Of a DNA stretch of 64,000 bases, positions 51,120 to 61,883 are shown piece after piece. The stretch covers positions 3,844,001-3,908,000 of the forward strand of contig JAECYW010000004.1 in NCBI GenBank assembly GCA_023014335.1, in the 5' to 3' direction. The notes below the pieces were generated by a model, which saw only the letters and a program-made list of their open reading frames with translations, made no database searches and was not told the DNA's origin. Position 1 is the stretch's first letter. The number at the start of each line of letters is the position of its first letter. A program made the translations under genes and the position numbers. This stretch comes from Galerina marginata. Lineage: Eukaryota > Basidiomycota > Agaricomycetes > Agaricales > Galerinaceae.

Positions 51120-52938
51120 TTAAGCTGCTTTGGTAGACTGCTTGGATTTGACGTCGCAACGGACGTAGTTGTGATACAACTCATCGGAAGTGAGGAGTGT
51201 GTCTTCAGCGTCTCTGTTCTCAGGGTACAGAAACGCTGCAAGAGGCTGTGCGAGTGATGTCAGCATTGAAAAAGATGAGGATAATAAATGACCCTGACGT
51301 GATGGAATTCTAGGAATGCTGCAGCTATATTATCCGTATTAAACAACCAACACGAATGATCAAGTAGCATGTAACTTACTTCCTGGGCCGTATGCGTCTC
51401 CATTTCCACTTATTCCGGAGCCACCATGGATTTTCTTGCGTGCACCATTGGCGACATTGGCCATCGCATTTGAGTAGAACATGACGCCGTGTTCTGATAA
51501 CCGTCAGAAAATAAACACTGAACCGGCAAGCACCTCAGAAGAAAGGACTGACGATTGCTGTCAAACTCAAGCTTCAAACCTGATTTGGCAGAAGATAAAA
51601 TCACAAGAGGCTCTGGCCGGCTGCCTCTATCGTTGGAAGTGAGAAGTAGATCTTTCAAGAAATCTGTCTCTGCATTAAAAGAAACTAGAGGGAGGCGAGT
51701 AGGAATCAAAGAGTTAACTTTGTCCTCGAAGAGGTAGTAGTCATCTAACGATGTTTGTTATCTTCGGATAAAAACTTGTTTTTTGGAGGAGCTGACGAAC
51801 CGTAGCCAGAGGTAGGCATGTTCTGCCCAATGGGTTTCGATGCATGCGAATGTGCAGGTAGCGATGAGACGGGAATGAAGTTGCCCGTTCCGAGGCTGTT
51901 GGGGGCAAGCTCGGCGATTCTATCAGCCTGAGCATTGCAGGACAAAACATTCAATCTATAAGCCCCCCGTGTGCATAGGATAACCAACCTTGATGGTGAG
52001 AGTATGATCTTCGACCAAAAAAGGTCCAGGTCCGTCTTGTAAACTTGCTTCAAGGTTGAACCCCCAATGCTGCGAAGTGATTAGGACTATCGAACTTTAG
52101 ATATGGGGTAAAGCATGCGAACTTGGGTTAAATTAACCGGAGTGACAGTTTTTGCTCCTTCCTCTAGTTTTGCGCGGTAAACAATCACGATGCTTCCCAA
52201 TGTGTATTCAGGGTTGTCGAGGACCTCTCCAAGACGGGCAGTTGAAAGATTTTCAGGGCCGATAAGAGCGATACATGCTTCAACGGATAGCGACCCTGGG
52301 AAACCCTGATCACCTGAAGTAGATTCTAATCGAAAGAAACTGTACGAAGACTCTTGTAGGGAATGGAGGCGAGTTAACTCTGCTTTTGAGAAGAGTTTAG
52401 GTGGGTTTTCCGAGGACAGCAATGTCCAAGGAAGAGAATCAAACCCCGTTGGTCCGCCGTGTAGGGAAACTTGCGGCGATTCTAGTGGGAAGAGAGTCAG
52501 TACAGATACTTAACCGAGGATGATCTTGTCCTGACCATTCGGAAGGGCAGTAAAGTCGTTCTTGACCCCTTTTCTCTCCAGAACATGAGTCCCTACTGGT
52601 ATCCGATTGGCGTATCTTCCAACGATTGTGTTCGTATACTTTTGACTAACATGACCATTGGGCGATTCTGGGCCGATGACAATGTCATGCGTCTTGAGAG
52701 TCAGATGGATTGAGCGAATCAGCTCCAAGTTCCACGCGATGCAAACAAGCTCACACGGCCGTCACTTTGCACTAGAATCCTATGAATGGTGAGTCCATAA
52801 GGGAGAATCTATGTCACGACCAAAGTCTTCAATGTCTGTCAATCCCTGGCAGATCCAGATGGAATAGCATACCTCAAGCGCCAGCGATGGCGTGAGAGAA
52901 GACGGTAGAGTCAATAAAATTGGCTGAAATTCAGACAT
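51120..52938 (-). CDS. Aldose 1-epimerase (galactose mutarotase family)
   Basis: Ten exons: 52873-52938, 52755-52808, 52536-52692, 52123-52481, 51989-52069, 51801-51927, 51553-51744, 51380-51493, 51299-51324, 51120-51245; 1,302 bases, 433 residues, frame intact. The enzyme interconverts alpha and beta anomers of aldoses such as galactose and glucose in the cytosol. Family landmarks: NTIVGRYANRI (substrate arginine region), SLHGGPTGFDSLPW (first catalytic-site histidine), NLTQHWGFNLE (second histidine, matching NLTNHxYFNL), and FLEFHHP with the likely general-base glutamate near the end. No signal peptide is seen. The ATG at 52938 was chosen because it gives the usual hydrophobic start strand. 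Not a fusion with an epimerase as in yeast Gal10. Confidence 0.9.
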
Positions 52939-55900
52939 TCCGATCGATCGATAAAGATCGCTGTGGTAGTAGAAAGGGTGAAGTGGCTTACCTCCACAGT
53001 CGGTTTTTAAGTCGTGACTATGTATTGTTGCAGAGCGGTCCGGGATTTTCACCGATGAAGAGCCGCTATATATCTTCCTACACAACGGCTCTCCAGTGAT
53101 CAGGCTAAAATTTTATCTCCCAAATTGCTCGAGGACTGACATACGTCTCCTATTAACTGACCGTCTCTTAACTGACCGTCTCTGGGATGATTCAGGGTCC
53201 ATGACTTAGTGGCGGTAGCTGTAAACCCCAGTCTTGCGCATAAACCACGATGTCAACCTTCATGGTGAAAGCCGAAGAAAGCTGGAGGAAGTCGGTGGAG
53301 GTGCCTGGCCTCCGCCAGGCTCCAGCTTGTCTCATAAAATTCCGAAGTAAAGTCAGGAGAGGTGGGACGACGTGGCTCGAATCTGCGGCCGGGCCACAAC
53401 CCGCCGCATTATCGGAAGACATTAATGCAGCCAGCATGGATGTCGACAAAAAGTCTTCTACTAAATGAGCGGTTGTAGAGCAAGGATTGGGCGAATTTTT
53501 ATGAAGGGCGGGAGCTGGCGGGAGGCTCGGATGTAATGCTTCCATTCGGAAATTAGACTCCGTCCGATCCGATAGTTATTTCCTAAATTAGAAAGTAGTC
53601 GTCGATATTGGACACAGGAGCATTCCAATTTTATGTGTATACATTCATATAGATGTGCAGAGCGCATAGTACCTGAACGGGTCCCGACTAGTTTTAGGTC
53701 TTCTCGCATCGCTATTTGGTCGCTTTTATTTTGAGCTTGGCTCGGCTTAACTTCGAAATCTCATGACAAAAAGTTGGCGCGGGAATTTGGCGATAATTCC
53801 CTGGCATGACATTTCACGTATTTAAGAACTGGGCTCGGGGCATTGAGCGATTCTACGCCGTCCAGATGAATAATTGACATGATTTCTTCCTTGGAGCCCC
53901 TGTTACAATTCAAATTGATTCGTGTTTTGAACTCCTTGACATCAGCGTATGGTAATACATTCTGACATGTCAATCCAGAAACTTTGACACCTACTGTTAT
54001 AACTCAGTTCAACATCAAACAAAAGTTCTGCTCATGTCAAACATTTTTTATTACAACGTCTGAGTAAGAGAGGGTCGTATATATTCTCTCCAAAACCTTT
54101 TACACCTGACTTGCAAACTACGAGAACAGCTATTGGTGTTTCCAAGCTCATCGTATTTGAAGGGATACTTGGCTCGTGGTGGGAAATGCCGACAGCCGTC
54201 ACATTGAAGTCAATGATATCATACCCATCAACCTGATCTTCGTTCCATGACTGTGTCTGTTGTAGGCTTTATGCGGTTTTCCAGATGTATGGGCAACTCA
54301 CCATATGGACTGCCCCGCCAAGCTAAATCACTCACTCAAGGAGCTCTCAAAGCGAGGCACTACGGCTAGGTCTTCCTTACGCCAATCAGTGCTCTGGGTA
54401 CTGTACCCGCTTCGATCTGAGTACGCTTCTACACTCGCACTTTCAAAACCCACAGAGGCTTCTTCAAAGGTGTTCTATAATTAATCGTTAATGAAGCTTC
54501 TTTGAATTGGGATCTATTGGCAGTGATTGGGGAAACTCACACACGCATGCGGTCTAATATGTACGCGGTTGTCTCGGAATTGATCAGTACCGATGATTAG
54601 CGTATAAAAAGTTCGTGACTGTTCCTTAGAGTATGCGATTTAAATACCTTAGTTATAACCATGTTTAATGGGCTACGATCCAAGTTGTTACTTACCGCCG
54701 TGGCAAGGAGCAACTTCCCCATTTCGTTACACTAGATATTAATTGGTCGCCGAGAGGCGTTGGATTGTTAATGCTCTTTGATAGAACCGAAATAGTTCAA
54801 TCCACAGACGAAATATTGGCCCATTAAGATATCTACTTTACCCCGTGCGTATAGTGCAAGGTAGGAGGCAATAGTATCTTATTAATGGACACGTTCTAGG
54901 ATTTGCGATACGTGACTTTGACAAGTTGAGCCCCATCTACACCTCTTGGCAAGACACGTTTCGAATTGGGGAGAAGTGGCTAATCTTTTAGAATTGTAGT
55001 CTTGTGCTATTCCTGCAAAATTGGGCTGACCGCTCGGCACTGACGATTGTGGCGTTCCGTATCAAAAATGCCATTTTTGGTATCCAATCGGTGTCTGAGT
55101 TTCTAGCTTTGAATTGAGCATCACGGGTTCCGAAATCGCTTGCTCGCTTTTACTTTTTCTTCTGAAAACCTCCGTATGTCTTGAAGGCGACGAGGAAGGC
55201 GAAGGTAAACAAGAATAACACTCTCTCGGTAAAGTTCTTCTATCCGTCCGATGTCTGCGGGAACGATATTCCTCCGCCGTTGCCTGGAGGTTTGAAGAAG
55301 TTCTAGGGTACACGCTTGGCCCACGTCTACCTCCGCTTGAAGGTAGTGCAACTACTTTCTGAGGATCGGAATCTTCTGTCCTCCTCGTCCGAAGAAGCTA
55401 GCGATCGGGTGTGATTGTAGTTAGATTTCTCACTAATCCTGCTGTTGGGCGCAAGTTGGGCGTAACAATTATAGGCATCGCTTTGTCAGATGTCGTGAAT
55501 GTAGGGAACAATATACAAGGTGATATGATTCCGATATTGTTCTAAGCGAGCCATGTCGACAGGGTCTTTGTTTCACCCAGCGGCCTTGTTTCTCCAGACA
55601 CCTTGAAAGCAGGCAGAACACAATGAAATGCATTGACAGAGGAGCAACGAACATGAAAGCGCGATCGACAATCACCGCGCTTGGCGGTTATCGACCGCCT
55701 TCTGGGCGCATGAGACCGAAATCCGAACTGATAACGGAGGAGCACGAAAGTAGAAAGAATCACACACGTCATTTTGATTCCCACTGCAAAAATGGACGCA
55801 TTCCCAAGAGATAACCTTTTGATAAATGGTAAGAAGAAGCCCACTCATGTACCTGTGCAGTTTCTACTCGTAGGTCGATGACGATACTTGATAGTTGTAA

Positions 55901-56057
55901 TCTGGCACGAAGTCGTGTTGTTATTGCAAAAATGAGTTTTAATTGCGATAGTCGTACAGCGATATATATAATTCTACAGATATTAGTGGGTGGGCGTTCC
56001 AAGATGATCCATGACCGGCAAGGTATTGATGCAAATATTCTACCGACTGATTCAAAA
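52939..56057. other. Intergenic region with possible gene fragments
   Basis: Minus-strand frames at about 54060-54250 (SWNEDQVDGYDIIDF) and 54340-54485 (FEEASVGFESASVEAYSD) read like protein and are bordered by splice-like signals. The phases do not join, so a broken or mis-sequenced gene is possible. The frames 53192-53545 and 55062-55351 (minus) have no recognised domain. The stretch nearest 56057 probably contains the Myb gene 3' UTR. Confidence 0.35.
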
Positions 56058-57890
56058 TCAGTCGGCTACCTTACAGCTGCGCACGTTGGCAGATATGAGA
56101 AAGACGAGAAATCGTGTTCTAGAATACATACTGGATGGAGAAGAAAAACGGAGATTAGAATGGTGCTGTAATGATGACGGAAAGAAATTTCTCACAGAAA
56201 AGTCGTTGGATGGCGGTAGTTTGTAAGCACTATTGGGGACCTTGGAGTGGGAGGCGCTCTCCCAGTTCACATTCACGACGTTCGCAGCGTCTGAGGTTGG
56301 AATGCCATCATACCCGTACTGGTCGGCTAGGTCGCTTGGCCCGTGAGAAAGAGGGTATTGCGAGTAGGAGGGGAAGTTTTGGGAGTCGGGGTGAGAGGCG
56401 TGCGCTGGGTAGTTTTTGTAAGAAGTTGGGGGAGGGATTGGTGATGAGGAGGCAGAGAAAACGATGTGCGAGGGGTCGGAGAAGGCGGTAAGTGTTTGGT
56501 TCAGGGAAAGTTCGTACGACTGGTACGATCCCTCAGTCGAGGGCGTGGACGGCGAGGTGTTGCTGTCTGGCAGATAATCAAATGCGATCGGCGAGGAGCG
56601 GAATGACGGAACATCATCGGAGGTAACTGAAGAGGAAGATGACCAGTTGGAGAAGGTCTCGAAGCGGTAAGGGTGACCCTTGGCATCCACGGTTGGGAAT
56701 GAGGACGGCGAGGCGTAGGGAGGGACATGGGCGGTGATTCTGGGGATGCGCTCGACGAAGAAGAGGAAACGCTCTCTGCCTTGCGGCTGACTGCGTAATG
56801 GCTAACGTCTGTCGACTTTCGTCTTGGCCGCGCACTTCTGGAGAGGTCAGAGTTGAACCTGGTGATGCTGTTGTACCTACGGAAATGACATGAGCTCAGT
56901 GGCAATGAAATCAAACGTAATTCAACAAACCTGTTCTTGGCGGAGAGACCGGTTCGACCAGGGAAGTAAGTCTTGACAATTTTCGTCCAGACTTTGCCGT
57001 GTTCAGCAACAGCTCGCAGCAGGAGTTCGTCCTAAGGCCAGTCAGCATCTCATTCGGTGAAACAAGACATAAACAATAGCTTACTGCTTCTGAAGACCAC
57101 GTAGTTCGGTCGATAGCGGGATTTAGTGTGTCTGTCCACCGTTTTGCACATTCTAAAAGTTGTTTAGTCAGACCCTGGTGCACCCAAATACTGCGCTTGA
57201 CTTACGGTCGCTGTTACGAGTCTGCACGACTGAAGCCACAAGTGACCATCCTACAGATAACGAATAAGCCTAGGTCCTCCAGGGCGTAGTTGATGATGCA
57301 TACCTTGTCCCGTATCTCTCAATGCCTTTCACGAGTTTCTCATCTTCGTCAGGAGCCCAGCCACCCTTCACAACGTCTGAGGCCATCTTTGCAAACCACC
57401 TCTTGCGACAGTCCTTGTTGGTTCGGTTGGGTACGTGCTTTGCAATAGCATGCCATTTGGAGGGGTTAGAGTTATCTGGATCTTCTATAGGACGATGAGT
57501 GTTGTGACGTTGGCATAAGTGATGAACACGCACCCTTTTGGACGGCTTCACGAAGGAGTTGGTCCTCCTTCGCTGTCCAGGATCTACGTTCTCTGCAAAA
57601 CATTTGCGACATGGTATGAATGATGTAAAGATTGAGTGGAGGTTAAGGAAGTCTTGGGATAAAGAAATGAACCTGATACGCTGCTTAATATCGTGTTCTT
57701 GAAGTAGTCCTCCAACCAGTAACCCGACAATGGGGTACCGATGAATCAGTTTTCCACTCCCACAGCAAATCGGGATCAGTCAACTGTGATCCAGACAGAT
57801 GTAAGATTGGAGATTAAGATCAGTTGGGCATGCTTACGACGAAGTCCGATGAGTGCCGTCCAGTGAGATACTATTGTGTAAAGTCACCAT
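56058..57890 (-). CDS. Three-repeat Myb/SANT transcription factor, frame interrupted
   Basis: Supported exons: 57673-57783, 57534-57592, 57304-57484, 57206-57250, 57085-57152, 56931-57031, 56058-56876, with a possible first exon 57838-57890. Three Myb repeats are visible in order: RSWTAKEDQLLREAVQK to RTNKDCRKRW, GGWAPDEDEKLVKGIERYG to SDQCAKRW, and RTTWSSEADELLLRAV to GLSAKNRYNS, each with the regularly spaced tryptophans or their replacements. A linker-like GLLVGGLLQEHDIKQRIRER precedes repeat 1, and a Ser/Pro-rich tail of about 250 residues follows. Three single-base disagreements break the frame: the A run at 57750-57753, the exon start at 57250, and the C run at 56742-56745. Correcting each by one base makes the seven exons add up to a clean multiple of three. 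The N-terminal exon is not resolved. The protein is nuclear and binds DNA; targets are unknown. Confidence 0.78.
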
Positions 57891-60800
57891 TTCGACTGTG
57901 CCTTATGGAGTTGCATACCCAATTTTCCAGGCGTGTCGTTTGCATGTGGCATTAGCAAAATTCTCCTGGATAAGAGATATTTGCCCATTTTGCTCTGCAA
58001 CGCTCAACATTTTCCAAAGACACCAAATATCTGGTAAAATTTCTGCCGGGCGTCATGATAAATTGCCTTCGAAGAATTTTAGTTTAGCAGCTAAAGGCAG
58101 TGTAGAATGACCTATGGTCTAGCCGGTGGGAGAAACTCGGTTGTTAGAGAGCAAAGGGAGGCAATTGCATATTACATAATACAAACAACCCGATTCGGAC
58201 GACCCTCTCCTCCTCGGAGCTATATTTAGGTAGTCATCCGTTTGTTGTGCCTCCATAGGACAGCATAGGCCAGACGCTTACTATAGTAACATGAGATATA
58301 GGAATCTAGATTCTTGTGCGGTATTTGCCCTTTGATCATGACAAGCGTGAGCTCTGATTGCAAGGTATCTTTGTTTGAAAGGCAAGTAACAGCAGAATGA
58401 ATACTGAAAGCATGTGCGGCGCGAGAGTCTGACAACTATACCTCCTCCACTGAAGCTCCTCCGTTTAGAAATCTCGGAATATGAATGAGTGAGCAGATCC
58501 TCAAGCTCTTGGGAGTTCGGCGAAACCCACTTGGACAGTCGGGAGCCATGGACCATTGTTCCAGGTTGACGTACCTCAAACGCCGCCTCGAACAGCGCTC
58601 CGCTTGCACCACCCAGACCGCAAGAGACACAAACCATGAGATGTATAAACGGTGTATCTTCAAGACCAAGTATCGGCTTCCAAATGACACCGTCATGTGA
58701 AGGGCACGCCGCATTCCAAAAATGGTGTACCGCCATAAGGGGATGCCGCTTAGTCGATCAGGTCGCTGTGATGGCACTCATTCCGAGATCTATTCATGAC
58801 CTTCGAGGAGGGCGGATGGTTGTCAATGGCACTTACTCCCGCTTCGCACGCAGGGATGCGCAACATCTTAAAATGTTATGTGCCCTGGCTTTCGTCCAGA
58901 AATATCCACCATATTACTTGATCAGGACTCGTCCTGTGCATTGCAGCTGTTGCTACACAAAGCATAGCTCCTGCTGAGTTTCCAAATTTAAAGTTATATG
59001 GTTACTACTCTGAAACCTGCGTCAGTTTGACTGGAATATTGTAGCAAATTTTGCTTTCCCACTTACTTCCATTACTTGGAATATCATCCTAGTAAGCGTT
59101 GGCTATCAATGAAGAAGATTGGCTTCGCTGACCCACCCGAGCTTGGAGTCCCCCGCGGAATGAAGATAGAATATCCAGTGCTCCGCATCTATCCGAATTT
59201 GACACTATGCTATGGAGCATCTACTCACAACGAGAAAGGCGCGGGTGTTCGAGGTTCTATTTTGGAGACAGCGAGCGCGTAGTCAAGGCAGGCGTGTTTA
59301 CACATGGCCGATGATGCACTCTAAAGCTTGAATAGCCGCCCGAATATGGGCAGGTCGCCTGCGGGTGACATGTTTTACCACTCTGTAGATGTATCTCATA
59401 AACCCACTAGTATTCGACGCCGACGCCTCAGGGAAATAGTACATGGAGCCTTGAGAATGCAACATCATGTATTCTCAGCCATCCGACGCCGTTGGACACT
59501 TATGATTGGCACCTGTTGTCCTCGGCACAATCGTTAGCCACAGTTTCACGCTATAATTTCTGCGGTTTCCATCGTTTAATTGTGGTTAGTTGCATCCGCG
59601 GGCAGCGCCTCGCTTATTTAGCCAAGGATCGGCGGCAGGGTTGCGCGCGGGGCAGTTGGTGTGCCTCGGATTCGTCATACGCGACCTACAGTGGTACACA
59701 ACCCACAACATTCTCCGCCTAACTGAGTAACTCTGCGTAGCGTTGAAATTCAGGCGTATAATCGAAAGATCGTATACCACGCCTTTTTACTAGGCGTCCC
59801 AGTTGAAAGATAAACCGAGGAGCGCCTACACGAGCCAGTTTCTTTTTTCTTACATGTTCATGAGAACGCCGTGGGCGGTGAAACCGGTGGAAATAGCAAA
59901 AATCACAAACCTCGAACGACGCTCATCTGGCTGTATCTGGACGACCGACATCCGGTCCCTAAAAGGCATTGGAATTTGGCATGTAAGCATGAGGGCAATT
60001 AAGTTATCCTGCCAAGAACGAGAAATGTTGCTCTTGAATCAATAAAGATGTCGGCAACTGTTACAGGACGGATTAGATATAAGCTATTGGTTAGATACTA
60101 CCTCACGGTTCCTGGGCAAGCTCATCTTTGATCAATCGAAGAAATAACCTCCCGAATGATTATCTTTCATCATAGTCAGACTGAAAAACTAGCATCAATC
60201 AACGAAGTGACGGAAAAATACGCGGTCGGAAAACAAATGCTTTGAACAAGGTGGGAAATGCAAGTTTTTTTCTCCACTTACTTCGTAACAAGCCGGACTG
60301 GGGGGAGACGTGTCTGTAAGACTTCGAAATAATTTCCACTCCCAAGGTAGTTCCTGAGGAGATCGAGCTGCGCACATGGGAATTGACTTCACGGTGTCAG
60401 TATAATCTGAATAAAAATATTAAATCATGGAAGAAGTCCGCTCAGCGAAGTCCCGAACCCTCGCCCATCACGATGCTTTGATCGATGAGGCCACGAGGTC
60501 TCACGCAAATCATGAGGTCGAATAATTTCCACTGACGCCTGATGCCTTCATTGGTGAAAGCGCCATGGTAAATCCACATTCTGTCTGAAGGCTTCTTGAT
60601 TTTCTTCACTTTATTTAGAAAGAAGTTTAAAAAAAAGAAAAAAAAAAGAGTCACGAACCTTGCATATGATAAGAATCCTTTGTCGCGAAATCATTCGGAA
60701 GTATAGTTGTTTCTACTCATGATGGCGATCAATCGTAGGGGGCTTGTAACATTTTTGGGCATATGGATAATGAATTGGCAAGCATCGTGGACGGGATTCG

Positions 60801-61883
60801 GGAGACACGGGCTGACATGGGCGGTGCTCGCCAATCGGTAACAAATGCAGTGCAGTGCAAACCCTGGCCGGGCCATTTCGTAACGGTGCCCGAATCAACG
60901 CAACAGCTAGGTGTGGTTAGTGTGGAGCATTAGTTAGTCTACCGCAGCTGGGGCATGTTCTTGACTAGCCTTGGGAGTAGGCAGTATTCACCGCATATCA
61001 CCTGCAAGGGAGAAATCCGTTCATGAAATTCCATGACGTTCATGAATTTCTATCAACCCTAGCCAAGTATGGGTGGACGGATGACTGTGCACGCCAATTA
61101 TTACTTGCAACGTCCACAACAATGCTGCGGTGAATAGGAAACACTGCCGCCTTGAAAGCCACTGGACACATAATAGCGCTGTTGGTCTGTTGACAAGAAT
61201 CCACGTGCAAGGTTAATAATCATAATGTTGGTTCATTATAAAGGTAGCAACTAGGACGTGTAACGTCAATCCCTGAAACCTTTGGAGCTGGGACGTATTC
61301 GTCGTTTGTTTGCAAGTAAGATCGGAGCCGATAACCGCATCCAAGAACAGATTACAGGAGGTTTGGCCATTACGGATCCCCAAACACGACAGCCTAGAAC
61401 CCCGAGGAGGCAGAGACCAGAGCTTTAAATGACAGAGTGTATTACTGGTTCATCGCAAGTCACTAGATAAACCATTCACAGTTTCCGAGCCATACTTGGT
61501 GAGCGCCCATCGTTTGAATCACAGATTCGACAGTTAGATCATGGAGCGAATACGACGGCCTTGCAAAAATGGGAAGGTTCAGATAAAGAGGAGAACTTTA
61601 TTTCTGCATTTCTCCAGAAGGATTTGAAGGAAAGTCTTGGGGTGTCTAGTACGTCGTTGGTGTTTGGTTCAACGGTTAGTGTTCAAAAGGTGGAACGGTG
61701 TGACACGGCGATGGGCGTGATATTTCGCGTTGTGTACGACACGTGACAGCGAAATTTCTTCGCCGATCAGGGAATTGAAAATAGCAGTCTTGATCTCGAC
61801 CTACATCTTTTCGTTACCTGCAACATTACACATAAACCATACTAGACGGACAAGGCTAACGTTGCCTTGTACATAAACTTGGA
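57891..61883. other. Intergenic region of 4 kb without a confident gene
   Basis: Open frames at 58281-58777 (minus), 59076-59282 (plus) and 61561-61746 (plus) show no domains. A minus-strand pair at about 60290-60410 and 60440-60610 might be two exons of one gene: the lower one is flanked by TTTTATTCAG and GTAAGTGG signals and reads YTDTVKSIPMCAARSPQELP. The product is not recognisable. The last 500 bases are presumably the GMP synthase promoter. Confidence 0.35.
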
